From positions 62,001-126,000 of the forward strand of contig NZ_QJSW01000005.1 of assembly GCF_003217495.1 (NCBI RefSeq): a stretch of 64,000 bases of DNA, read 5' to 3'. Source of the stretch: Paenibacillus barcinonensis (lineage in GTDB: Bacteria > Bacillota > Bacilli > Paenibacillales > Paenibacillaceae). A program made the position numbers and the translations under genes. Under the pieces are notes generated by a model, which worked only from the letters and a program-made list of their open reading frames with translations, did not search any database and had not been told where the DNA came from. Shown in pieces: positions 1-7,446 of the stretch (positions within the stretch are counted from its first letter, which is position 1; each line of letters begins with the position of its first letter).

Positions 1-1155
1 ACCGAACAATACAGCCAAACCGCCTTTTTCGGAGTGAGGGTTGTCCAGTTTGTGAATTACGTTGGTGTCTTTGATCTCCTGACCTTCCACGTTCTCACGG
101 ATGGTTTTACCTGTAACCGTAATACAGTCTGCATGAATTGCACCTGGTTTCTTGAGCAATTCGTTCAGTACTGCGCTTACGCCGCCTGCATTGTGAACGT
201 CTTCGATGTGCAGGTCGGAAGCAGGAGCAAGTTTAGCCAGATGCGGAACGCGGTTGGCTACTTCATTGATCCGCTCGATTGGATATTCGATGCCAGCTTC
301 GTGAGCAAGAGCCAGCGTGTGCAATACAGTATTCGTGGAGCCGCCCATCGCCATATCCAGCGAAAACGCATTGTCGATCGCTTCTACAGTTACGATATCG
401 CGCGGTTTCAGATCCAGCTTGATCAATTCCATTAATTGCTTGGCGGATTGTTTAACAAACTCACGACGCTCAGGAGCAACAGCCAGAATTGTTCCGTTAC
501 CCGGCATAGCCAGTCCCATTGCTTCTGCAAGGCAGTTCATGGAGTTAGCTGTAAACATACCGGAGCACGAGCCGCAAGTCGGGCAGCCAAACTGCTCAAG
601 CTCAAGCAAGCTTTTATCATCAATTTTACCAGCCTGGAATGCACCTACGCCTTCAAATACAGACGTGAGGGAGAGAGCTTTACCGTTACTGTCACGGCCT
701 GCTTTCATCGGCCCACCACTTACAAATACGGTAGGGATGTTACAACGCAGTGCGCCCATCATCATACCAGGAGTGATTTTATCACAGTTCGGAATACAAA
801 CCATGCCGTCGAACCAGTGTGCAGACACAACCGTTTCCACCGAATCCGCGATAATGTCACGGCTTGGCAGGGAGTAACGCATGCCAATGTGGCCCATCGC
901 AATCCCGTCATCTACCCCGATAGTATTGAATTCAAACGGAACGCCGCCGGCTTCACGAATGGCATCTTTAACAATTTTACCGAATTCCTGCAGGTGGACG
1001 TGACCAGGGACAATATCAATGTAAGAGTTACATACCGCAATAAACGGCTTGCCGAAATCCTCTTCTTTAACGCCCGCTGCACGGAGCAAACTCCGGTGTG
1101 GTGCGCGGTCAAAACCTTTTTTGATCATATCGGAACGCATCTTATTGGCTGACAT
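1..1155 (-). CDS. ilvD: Dihydroxy-acid dehydratase, 3'-truncated by the window edge
   Basis: The product dehydrates 2,3-dihydroxy-isovalerate and -methylvalerate to the 2-keto acids in branched-chain amino acid synthesis; it is a cytosolic Fe-S enzyme. The minus-strand reading frame is open from an ATG at 1155 (preceded by a GGGGGGA Shine-Dalgarno) to base 1, giving about 385 residues. The family is usually about 560 residues, so the C-terminal third lies outside the window. Recognisable family stretches are the N-terminal [52 protein letters not shown], and [18 protein letters not shown], whose Cys is an Fe-S cluster ligand. No T-box motif is visible upstream; instead a MITE-like element lies 90 bases before the start. 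The assignment is firm from motifs alone. Confidence 0.97.
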   Translation of the reverse strand, partial: MSANKMRSDMIKKGFDRAPHRSLLRAAGVKEEDFGKPFIAVCNSYIDIVPGHVHLQEFGKIVKDAIREAGGVPFEFNTIGVDDGIAMGHIGMRYSLPSRDIIADSVETVVSAHWFDGMVCIPNCDKITPGMMMGALRCNIPTVFVSGGPMKAGRDSNGKALSLTSVFEGVGAFQAGKIDDKSLLELEQFGCPTCGSCSGMFTANSMNCLAEAMGLAMPGNGTILAVAPERREFVKQSAKQLMELIKLDLKPRDIVTVEAIDNAFSLDMAMGGSTNTVLHTLALAHEAGIEYPIERINEVANRVPHLAKLAPASDLHIEDVHNAGGVSAVLNELLKKPGAIHADCITVTGKTIRENVEGQEIKDTNVIHKLDNPHSEKGGLAVLFG

Positions 1156-1243
1156 GGTGTATTCCCCCCAAATATATAGTATTGAGCAGCATGAATGGAA
1201 AAATAAATGGCAGTGCATCTGTCGTTTAATTTCATCCGTACTC

Positions 1244-1406
1244 TAGGGCGTGTCTTGAAACCTACTGAAGTGCATCTTTTACGCCTTTTCGCCCCCTGCT
1301 GCGTCACTTTCCCTAGACGTGCCCCGGCACGCCTGCGGAAAGCTTCCTGGCTTGGAACGAAAATTCAGCAAAATGGGCTTCCTTCAGCGTTTTCAGACAC
1401 GCCCTA
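1244..1406. mobile_element. MITE-like element with terminal inverted repeats
   Basis: The segment of about 160 bp begins TAGGGCGTGTCT and ends AGACACGCCCTA. These are perfect 12-bp inverted ends (TA could be the target duplication), with weaker complementarity continuing inward (TTGAAA against TTTTCA). It encodes no transposase and no plausible protein. It sits between the ilvD start and the nearest upstream hairpin, so ilvD transcripts from further upstream must cross it. No second copy was found in this window. Confidence 0.6.
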
Positions 1407-1430
1407 AAAAAACAGACCGGTTAATCCGGT
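1407..1430 (-). terminator. Hairpin with T-run in the ilvD leader
   Basis: Read on the minus strand, ACCGG-ATTAA-CCGGT is followed by CTG and a run of seven T. It lies downstream of the KGG gene's own terminator and upstream of ilvD, so it could be a back-up terminator or a leader attenuator for ilvD. The stem is short (5 bp). Confidence 0.4.
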
Positions 1431-1547
1431 TTCAGGCTTTCCGTAGTTTGTGACATTCTCTGTTGCTTTAAACCCGTGAACACCCGGTTTTTCTATAGAG
1501 TCTATCACAACCCTCGTCATATTTCTACAATCAATAGACAATAGAAA

Positions 1548-1582
1548 AGAAGCCAGATTTCATTTTCATGGATTTGGCTTCT
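1548..1582 (-). terminator. Intrinsic terminator of the KGG gene
   Basis: Minus strand: AGAAGCCA ... TGGCTTCT is followed by TTTTC. It lies 55 bases past the KGG stop codon. Confidence 0.65.
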
Positions 1583-1636
1583 GAAATATTGAAGAAAATG
1601 TAGTTTATTTTAAAAGCAGGGTACTTCAAGGGATCG

Positions 1637-1888
1637 TTAGCTGCTTCCACCTTTACGGCCGATCTCACGATAGAATTCCGTATTGTGATTCTCGGAGGTC
1701 GCTTCGCCGCCCTTGCGTCCGATTTCTTTATAAAATTCCGCATCGTGAGCATCGGAAGTGGCCTCGCCACCTTTTTTACCAATCATCTGGTAGAAGCTTC
1801 GGTCATGGCTTCTCGAAGTCGCTCTGCCGCCTAGGCGCCCAGCTTCTTCTCTACTCATTTTGCGATCTGGAGTATGCCCTCGTGTCAT
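1637..1888 (-). CDS. KGG-repeat general stress protein (GsiB-like)
   Basis: This is an 83-residue, very hydrophilic protein built from a 20-residue repeat. The glycine pairs fall at residues 20-21, 40-41, 60-61 and 80-81, each following a short helix such as EFYKEIGRKGGEATS. This is the KGG motif of B. subtilis GsiB and of plant group 1 LEA proteins, thought to protect against desiccation or other stress; it is cytosolic with no catalytic residues. The start is supported by AAGGAGTG seven bases upstream. A sigma-B-like promoter (1941-1966) precedes it and a hairpin terminator follows, so it looks monocistronic. Family membership is clear; the stress role is inferred from the family. Confidence 0.85.
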   Translation of the reverse strand: MTRGHTPDRKMSREEAGRLGGRATSRSHDRSFYQMIGKKGGEATSDAHDAEFYKEIGRKGGEATSENHNTEFYREIGRKGGSS

Positions 1889-1940
1889 TACAAATCACTC
1901 CTTATAATGATAAGTTGTTTTTTGCAGTGTGTATCCTAAA

Positions 1941-1966
1941 TTACCACATCATTTCCAGCCTGAAAC
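1941..1966 (-). promoter_or_regulatory. Possible sigma-B promoter of the KGG gene
   Basis: Minus strand: GTTTCA, 14 bases, TGGTAA. This is close to the sigma-B pattern GTTTAA-N12-15-GGGTAT, and gsiB is a known sigma-B gene in Bacillus. Two mismatches leave it uncertain. Confidence 0.4.
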
Positions 1967-2034
1967 AAAAAGGATGGGTTTCTATGGATGTCCGGGCTAT
2001 AGTCCGAGTTATTAAGGAAGAGAATCTTATGGCA

Positions 2035-3075
2035 TTAAGCTGAACGTTTGAAAGCACCGGGCCGATGCAAGGGAATTCGTGTGATGTCCGGTTCAATCAG
2101 TGCCTTGAAGGTACGTCGTACAAGCGGATGAGCCAGCGTAATGGCAAATAGCACAGCAACGACAAGGATGATTGGAATGAATAGGGCACTTCCCATATAA
2201 CTGTAGATTCCCGACCAGATCGCCAGACGTACAAGAAAGCCGTGCAGCAGGAAAACGTATAACGTACGCTTGCCCAGATCAGTTATTTTAGAGGTCAGAT
2301 TAGGTACCCAGGCTAGGAATAGCGATGCTGAAACGATCTCCAGCAGATATACACCGAGACGCAGCACTCCAGCATACCACTCATGATGCCCCAATTCGGC
2401 ATACGTTTTGCTCCCTAGCAGCCAGCCTGCTGGAATATTCAAGCCGTCGCAAGCGATGTAGACCAGCAGGGCAACAGATAGAACAGCGGCGATTTTCCGG
2501 CCCCAGCCTGGAAGAAGGTGGGAGCGAATCGAGGCACCGTAGTCGTACCCAAGCACAAAAAAGGGCAGGAAAACAAGGGTGCGGCTGATACTCAGCCAGA
2601 ATCCGTCAACAGGCAAATAACCTACGATAATGCCCAGCGCGATGGAGGCCATCAATCGTTGATGCGGCTTCCATGTAAGGGTCAGCCAGACGAGCAGCCT
2701 CCAGCAGAAATGGCTGGCAAGGAACCAGAGCAGCAGATAGGGTGCAAAGAAAGAAATCCGCATATGGGGTGTATGGAATAGGGTCACATCCATCAGGGAG
2801 TACAACGTTTGAAACAGAACATACTGTATGGCGATCTGTTTCAGCACATTGCGTCCGGAAGTCCCTCGAATGGAGGGTCTGGCGAAGTACCCGGTAACCC
2901 AGACAAAAAGTGGCATATGAAAGGTGTAGATCCACATAAACAAAGCTTCTGCCCCTGCAAAGCGTGTGATGAGCGGCTCAAGTGCGTTTGCAGCCAGTAC
3001 GCAGACGATGAGCATGAAGCGAAGATTGTAAAAGAAAGATTCCTGATCATCTTGAATCAGTATCTGGTTTCTCAT
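2035..3075 (-). CDS. Membrane acyltransferase (acyltransferase 3 / fucose 4-O-acetylase type)
   Basis: This is a polytopic membrane protein of 346 residues with about ten hydrophobic segments, and with the opening pattern of the acyltransferase 3 family: residues LRFMLIVCVLAANALEPL and FHMPLFVWVTGYFAR. The family transfers acetyl or other acyl groups to sugars or glycopolymers at the membrane; the substrate here cannot be read. I start it at the ATG at 3075, which has AGGGGG seven bases upstream. The in-frame ATG at 3105 has no ribosome binding site. It is divergent from the KDG kinase and shares the 3076-3292 control region. It has no same-strand partner gene, so its context gives no further clue. 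Confidence 0.8.
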   Translation of the reverse strand: MRNQILIQDDQESFFYNLRFMLIVCVLAANALEPLITRFAGAEALFMWIYTFHMPLFVWVTGYFARPSIRGTSGRNVLKQIAIQYVLFQTLYSLMDVTLFHTPHMRISFFAPYLLLWFLASHFCWRLLVWLTLTWKPHQRLMASIALGIIVGYLPVDGFWLSISRTLVFLPFFVLGYDYGASIRSHLLPGWGRKIAAVLSVALLVYIACDGLNIPAGWLLGSKTYAELGHHEWYAGVLRLGVYLLEIVSASLFLAWVPNLTSKITDLGKRTLYVFLLHGFLVRLAIWSGIYSYMGSALFIPIILVVAVLFAITLAHPLVRRTFKALIEPDITRIPLHRPGAFKRSA

Positions 3076-3151
3076 GATGCTGCCCCCTAATAAAACTTCA
3101 TTCAAAAGTTGTATATCTGTATCAAGGGTAATATGATTTTCATGGTAACAT

Positions 3152-3167
3152 TGTGATTTAATTCACA
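3152..3167. promoter_or_regulatory. TGTGA-N6-TCACA palindrome (CRP/FNR-type operator-like)
   Basis: There is a perfect inverted repeat TGTGA-TTTAAT-TCACA between the divergent acyltransferase and KDG kinase genes, 55 bases upstream of the kinase -35 box. The sequence has the form of an E. coli CRP half-site pair. A cre-like sequence (AGTAAGCGTTATCT, 3170-3183, two mismatches to consensus) follows immediately. Confidence 0.4.
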
Positions 3168-3221
3168 TTAGTAAGCGTTATCTTTTCTCAAACCTGTGAC
3201 AACAAAAAGAATGCTTCGGGA

Positions 3222-3250
3222 TTGACAACCATTGCGTGCGGCATGACAAT
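3222..3250 (+). promoter_or_regulatory. Sigma-A promoter of the kdgK-kdgA genes
   Basis: TTGACA (3222-3227), a 17-base spacer, then GACAAT (3245-3250), 43 bases before the kinase start codon. The -35 is perfect and the -10 is moderate. Confidence 0.6.
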
Positions 3251-3292
3251 GGAGAAAGAAGATGAGTAGTCAATATTAAGGAGGAAGGCAAC

Positions 3293-4258
3293 ATGTCAAC
3301 GAGTCCCTTTCCAAGCCCTGATATTATTACATTCGGGGAGAGTATGGGGTTGCTGACGGCCAGAGATACGAGAGGGCTTGAATATGCAGCTACACTGGAC
3401 AAGACGTTCGGAGGAGCAGAGAGCAATCTGGCCATTGGCGTAGCACGCCTTGGACATACCAGCGGCTGGTTTGGACGTCTAGGTAATGATCCGATTGGAA
3501 ACATGATTCTGAAAGCTATTCGCGGCGAAGGCGTGGATGTCTCCCGGGCAAAATTAAGTGATCAGGAGCCTACGGGGCTAATGATTCGTGAGAACGCTTC
3601 CGGGAAAGCTTCGGTGCATTATTATAGGAAGTTATCAGCCGCAAGTGCAATAACGCCGGATGATCTGGACCCAGAATATATCGCCGGTGCGAAGATTTTG
3701 CACGTTACAGGTATAACTGCAGCTATAAGCGAATCGGGACTTGCGACGGTTGAAGCCGCTATACATATCGCCAAGCAGGCAGGTGTGAAGGTGAGCTTTG
3801 ATCCGAACCTGCGCCTCAAGCTGTGGTCAGCGGATCAGGCTCGCCCTGTATTGCTGCGTTTGGCTGAACAGGCCGACTACTTTTTACCGGGTCTGGATGA
3901 GATGAAACTTCTATATAACGAAGAAAGTGATCAGAAGGTGCTTGAGCGATTAGCAGCAATGAATGCTGTGTGCATCGTTAAGGGCGGCCCTGATTTGACC
4001 TATGTACTTGCGGATGGTACCCTAACGGAGGTTCCGTACTTTAAAGCAGATCAGGTTCTCGATACTGTAGGAGCCGGGGATGGATTCTGCGCTGGCTTTT
4101 TGGCTGGTCTGTTGAAAGGCTACACTCCGCAGGAAGCGACTCGCCTTGGTAATCTGACCGGTTCGATGGTTATACAGGCGGTCGGTGATTGGGAAGCACT
4201 TCCTACCTGGGCACAGGTCGAGGCCAAGCTGAACAACGTTGTTCACGTCGAGCGTTAA
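3293..4258 (+). CDS. kdgK: 2-Dehydro-3-deoxygluconate kinase (PfkB family)
   Basis: The predicted reaction phosphorylates 2-keto-3-deoxygluconate (KDG) with ATP to KDPG, a cytosolic step of uronate/pectin catabolism. The 321-residue protein is of normal length for the family. It has the N-terminal FGGAESNLAIGVARLG substrate-binding stretch and the C-terminal PfkB signature DTVGAGDGF at 257-265, with Asp263 as the expected catalytic base. AGGAGG precedes the ATG. The next gene encodes KDPG aldolase, which makes KDG the most likely substrate; other PfkB sugar kinases are not strictly excluded by motif. The upstream region carries a good promoter, a CRP-like palindrome and a cre-like sequence. 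Confidence 0.88.
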   Translation: MSTSPFPSPDIITFGESMGLLTARDTRGLEYAATLDKTFGGAESNLAIGVARLGHTSGWFGRLGNDPIGNMILKAIRGEGVDVSRAKLSDQEPTGLMIRENASGKASVHYYRKLSAASAITPDDLDPEYIAGAKILHVTGITAAISESGLATVEAAIHIAKQAGVKVSFDPNLRLKLWSADQARPVLLRLAEQADYFLPGLDEMKLLYNEESDQKVLERLAAMNAVCIVKGGPDLTYVLADGTLTEVPYFKADQVLDTVGAGDGFCAGFLAGLLKGYTPQEATRLGNLTGSMVIQAVGDWEALPTWAQVEAKLNNVVHVER

Positions 4259-4347
4259 GTTCCGTTAAAATCAGGATGACTCATCTTCGTTTTTCCAAAT
4301 GTAAAGCTTGTATTCACAACCACCACATTGACAAGGGAGAGAATGAA

Positions 4348-5013
4348 ATGAAGAAGCTTCAACTGCTGCAAAAAATGACGGACAATGGTGTGGTGGCGGT
4401 TCTGCGCGCAGATTCTGCCGACCAGGTCATTGCGATGGCCGAGCAGGCTATTGCGGGCGGAATCAAGGTGATCGAAATTACGATGACCGTTCCGGGCGCA
4501 CTTAAAGCTATTGAAAAGCTGAGCCGTGTATACCACTGGAATACGCAGGACCCGGAGAAATTTGCAATTATCGGAGCAGGAACAGTGCTTGAAGCACAAA
4601 CGGCGAGAGCGGCGATTATGTCAGGTGCTGAGTTTGTCGTGGGACCTTCTCTTAACCCTGAAACAGTGCAAATGTGCAATCTGTATCGTGTGCCCATTCT
4701 GCCGGGTGTCATGACGATCGCTGATGTACAGCGTGCGCTTGAGCTTGGTGTGGATATTATCAAGCTGTTTCCTGGCAATCTGTATGACCCTTCCATTATC
4801 AAAACGATGAAGGGTCCTATGCCGCAGGCCAATTTTATGCCGACAGGCGGGGTATCCTTGTCCAATCTGGGTGAATGGATCAAGGGAGGAGCAGTAGCTG
4901 TTGGCATTGGCTCTGATCTGACTTCAGAGGCTGTGAAAACAGGAGATTTGAGTCATGTCCGCCGCAAAGCGGAACAATATATGGAAGCTTATCGTAAAGC
5001 CAAGGCTGAATAG
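4348..5013 (+). CDS. kdgA: Bifunctional KHG/KDPG aldolase
   Basis: The product splits 2-keto-3-deoxy-6-phosphogluconate into pyruvate and glyceraldehyde 3-phosphate, following KDG kinase in the same operon (90-base gap). The 221-residue protein matches the family length. The Schiff-base lysine is in DIIKLFPG (Lys139), and the glutamate of IEITMTVPGA is Glu43. The start at 4348 has AAGGGAG upstream; the frame is open further 5', but that extension overlaps kdgK and looks nothing like an aldolase. A strong hairpin without a T-run (5025-5059) follows the stop. The assignment is firm. Confidence 0.93.
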   Translation: MKKLQLLQKMTDNGVVAVLRADSADQVIAMAEQAIAGGIKVIEITMTVPGALKAIEKLSRVYHWNTQDPEKFAIIGAGTVLEAQTARAAIMSGAEFVVGPSLNPETVQMCNLYRVPILPGVMTIADVQRALELGVDIIKLFPGNLYDPSIIKTMKGPMPQANFMPTGGVSLSNLGEWIKGGAVAVGIGSDLTSEAVKTGDLSHVRRKAEQYMEAYRKAKAE

Positions 5014-5024
5014 GATGTCAACAT

Positions 5025-5059
5025 GGAAGGGAGTCTGCCGCAAGCAGGCTCCCGCTTCC
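5025..5059 (+). other. Strong hairpin between the KDPG aldolase and hydrolase genes
   Basis: GGAAGGGAGTCTGC pairs with GCAGGCTCCCGCTTCC around a CGCAA loop. No T-run follows, so it is more likely an mRNA-stabilising or processing structure inside the operon than a terminator. Confidence 0.5.
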
Positions 5060-5101
5060 ATAAGCTGCGGCAGTTGCGGAAGCTCAGAAAGGTGATTGAT
5101 A

Positions 5102-5866
5102 TTGAGAAATCGGTATAATACAGGGCGCAAGAAGAGGGGCATTGGCAAGTTTCTGCTCGTACTTCTGGCGCTCATTGTTATTGGATGTGGATATGTGGCA
5201 TGGAAGCTGTTTACGCCTTATGGACCTCAGGAAGCAGCACAAGCGGCGATGGAGACATCTGACGGGGTGACCGTCAGTGAACAGGAGAACTGGATTGATT
5301 TCAAGCCTGATAAACCTGCTGGTAAAAGTGTGCTGTTCTATCCTGGTGGTTTAGTTAAGCCAGAAAGCTATGCTCCTCTGGCTCATGAGCTTGCCGCTGC
5401 TGGTCATCATACGATTATTGCCAAGATGCCGGTGAATCTCGCTGTGATCAAGCCCAATCTGGCCGATGATATATTGGCAGCATACCCGGAAGAGCATTTT
5501 GTCATGGGGGGTCACTCGCTAGGAGGCTCCATGGCTGCACGATATGTAGTGGCACATCCAGATGAGCTGCAAGGCATTTTTTTCCTCGCATCCTACCCGG
5601 ATGAAAAAGGGAGTGTGCAGCAGCTGGACATTCCGGTCTTATCCATTCTTGGCACCAACGACGGGGTCATCAATATGACCAAGTACCAGAATGGTCGTAT
5701 GTACTTGCCGCCAGATACCGTGTATTACACCATTGAAGGGGGAAACCATTCCCAATTCGGTGATTATGGTCATCAGAATGGAGACGGTGATCCGACAGTC
5801 AGTGGAGAGGATCAACTAAAGCAGACGGTCAAAACATTGTTGTCCTGGTTAAATACCATTAAGTAA
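5102..5866 (+). CDS. Membrane-anchored alpha/beta hydrolase
   Basis: The protein has 254 residues, with one N-terminal membrane segment (about residues 15-37, basic residues before it), so the catalytic domain is probably outside the membrane. The fold shows YPGGLVKPESYAPLA (oxyanion region), nucleophile elbow GHSLGG with Ser139, the acid region ILGTNDG and a C-terminal histidine in GGNHSQFGDYG. This is the abhydrolase_5 type; the substrate is unknown. The likely start is the TTG at 5102, seven bases after AAAGGTG. The TTG at 5096 is too close to that site. It lies 88 bases after the aldolase and 27 bases before the HAD gene. Confidence 0.8.
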   Translation: MRNRYNTGRKKRGIGKFLLVLLALIVIGCGYVAWKLFTPYGPQEAAQAAMETSDGVTVSEQENWIDFKPDKPAGKSVLFYPGGLVKPESYAPLAHELAAAGHHTIIAKMPVNLAVIKPNLADDILAAYPEEHFVMGGHSLGGSMAARYVVAHPDELQGIFFLASYPDEKGSVQQLDIPVLSILGTNDGVINMTKYQNGRMYLPPDTVYYTIEGGNHSQFGDYGHQNGDGDPTVSGEDQLKQTVKTLLSWLNTIK

Positions 5867-5893
5867 TCACATTCGCAGCGGAGGTGATAACGA

Positions 5894-6676
5894 GTGGCAG
5901 TGCTGAACGTGCATGGAAGGAGCATTTCCTGCAAGGCCATTTTATTTGATAAGGATGGAACCTTGCTAGATTTCCTGCAATTATGGGGCCCGTGGGCTGA
6001 AAGTATGCTCTCTCAGCTAAAGGTCTGGATGAAGGAGCACGGTGTTTCCTTCACAGTTAAGCTGGAGCATGTGCTGGGGACGCTTCACGATTCAGAAGGT
6101 CGTATCAACGGATACGATGTACAGGGACCGCTGGCAATTGCGACAGTAGATGAGTGTAACGGATGGCTTGCTGGTCAGCTCTATGCGGGCGGGACACCCT
6201 GGAATGAAGCGATTACAACAATCCGCCAGTTTTCCAGTGCTGCAATGAAATCGGTGAGAGAGCGAAAATCTGCTGAACCGCTGCCTGGTTTGCTGGACTT
6301 GCTCCAGCGCTGCAAGGAAGCCGGGCTTTCACTTGCCGTGGTCACATCGGACAGTACGGCTGCGGCTGAAGCACATCTGGAGTGGATGGGTATTCGTTCT
6401 TTTTTCACATCCATCGTTGGTTGTGATCGGGTAACGCGCGGTAAACCTGATGGTGAATCGTTTCTGCTGGCTTGCCGGGAATTATCCGTTGAGGCACATG
6501 AGGCTGTAGTCATTGGAGACAGCAACGGTGATATGCAGATGGGACGTCATGCGGGATCAGCCTTTACGGTGGGATATTGTCCGCAATTGAATCAGGGCTC
6601 CTATTTGCATGAGGCAGATGCCGTCATTCGTCACTATGATGAAGTGGGCATCGGGTTAAAGGAGGAGAGAGAATGA
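5894..6676 (+). CDS. HAD-family phosphatase
   Basis: This 260-residue cytosolic hydrolase has all HAD motifs: FDKDGTLLDF with nucleophile Asp19 and Asp21, VVTSDST (motif II), RGKPDGES (motif III lysine) and VIGDSNGDMQMG (motif IV). An inserted helical cap lies between motifs I and II, as in phosphoglycolate phosphatase-like enzymes, so a small phosphorylated metabolite is the probable substrate. It starts with GTG five bases after GGAGGTGAT. Its stop overlaps the ATG of the sirtuin gene by four bases (ATGA), which indicates translational coupling. The substrate cannot be assigned. Confidence 0.85.
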   Translation: MAVLNVHGRSISCKAILFDKDGTLLDFLQLWGPWAESMLSQLKVWMKEHGVSFTVKLEHVLGTLHDSEGRINGYDVQGPLAIATVDECNGWLAGQLYAGGTPWNEAITTIRQFSSAAMKSVRERKSAEPLPGLLDLLQRCKEAGLSLAVVTSDSTAAAEAHLEWMGIRSFFTSIVGCDRVTRGKPDGESFLLACRELSVEAHEAVVIGDSNGDMQMGRHAGSAFTVGYCPQLNQGSYLHEADAVIRHYDEVGIGLKEERE

Positions 6677-7413
6677 ACGCGATAGAGCAGTTGGCTGCCT
6701 GGATTAAGGAAAGCTCGCGCATTGTTTTTTTTGGAGGAGCGGGCACGTCCACGGAGAGCGGTATTCCCGACTTCCGTTCGGCTGCGGGATTGTATCAGAC
6801 GGAGCAGCACTCTCCTTATCCACCGGAAGAACTATTGAGTCGCCATTTTTTTGATCAGCATGCGGATATTTTCTATGACTTTTACCGGGGGAAGATGCTT
6901 CATCCGGATGCGGAGCCTAATGGCTGCCATCGCCTGCTTGCCAGGTTAGAGAAGGAGAGCAAGCTAACGGCCGTGGTCACACAAAATATCGATGGTCTTC
7001 ATCAAAAGGCAGGCAGCAGCAACGTGCTAGAGCTTCATGGCTCGGTACATCGCAATGCCTGCATGGACTGCAAGCAGTTTTATTCATTGCAATACATTAT
7101 GGATTCGAAAGATATCGTGCCTCGCTGCGCGTCATGCGGAGGGGTAGTCAAACCAGATGTGGTGCTCTATGAAGAAGAGCTGGATCAGGCAACGCTGTAT
7201 CATTCTATTGATGCGCTGTCGTCAGCAGATTTGCTACTTGTCGGTGGAACTTCACTAACAGTATATCCGGCAGCCCAGCTGATTACTTATTTTCAAGGAA
7301 AGCACACCGTGCTGCTCAATGCCACACCAACTGCGTATGACCGCCAGGCGGATGTATTAATTACCGAGCCAATTGGAGCGGTTATGCAGGAAGTGGATAG
7401 GCTCCTGGCTTAA
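6673..7413 (+). CDS. cobB: NAD-dependent protein deacylase (sirtuin)
   Basis: The product removes acyl groups from lysines using NAD+. The 246-residue, single-domain protein shows the sirtuin motifs GAGTSTESGIPDFRS (NAD binding), TQNIDGLHQKAG, catalytic His122 in ELHGS, and a zinc site of Cys130/Cys133 and Cys152/Cys155. VGGTSLTVYPAA closes the NAD pocket. It overlaps the preceding HAD gene by four bases, and the aldo/keto reductase follows after 33 bases. All key residues are present, so it should be active; the acyl preference is not readable. Confidence 0.93.
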   Translation: MNAIEQLAAWIKESSRIVFFGGAGTSTESGIPDFRSAAGLYQTEQHSPYPPEELLSRHFFDQHADIFYDFYRGKMLHPDAEPNGCHRLLARLEKESKLTAVVTQNIDGLHQKAGSSNVLELHGSVHRNACMDCKQFYSLQYIMDSKDIVPRCASCGGVVKPDVVLYEEELDQATLYHSIDALSSADLLLVGGTSLTVYPAAQLITYFQGKHTVLLNATPTAYDRQADVLITEPIGAVMQEVDRLLA

Positions 7414-7446
7414 TTTCTTGGTTAATTCTGTGGAAAGAAGGGATTC

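Larger units (their letters stand above)
1156..1636. other. Intergenic region upstream of ilvD
   Basis: This 480-bp stretch holds the ilvD Shine-Dalgarno, the MITE-like element (1244-1406), a minus-strand hairpin followed by T residues (1407-1430) and the terminator of the KGG gene (1548-1582). The piece 1431-1547 probably carries the ilvD promoter, but I cannot single out convincing -35/-10 boxes. I see no T-box (no AGGGTGGAACCGCG-like sequence on the minus strand). Confidence 0.5.

Noticed and set aside
1156..1530. T-box leader for ilvD
   Set aside because: Searched the minus strand for the conserved T-box sequence and specifier-loop features; none found.
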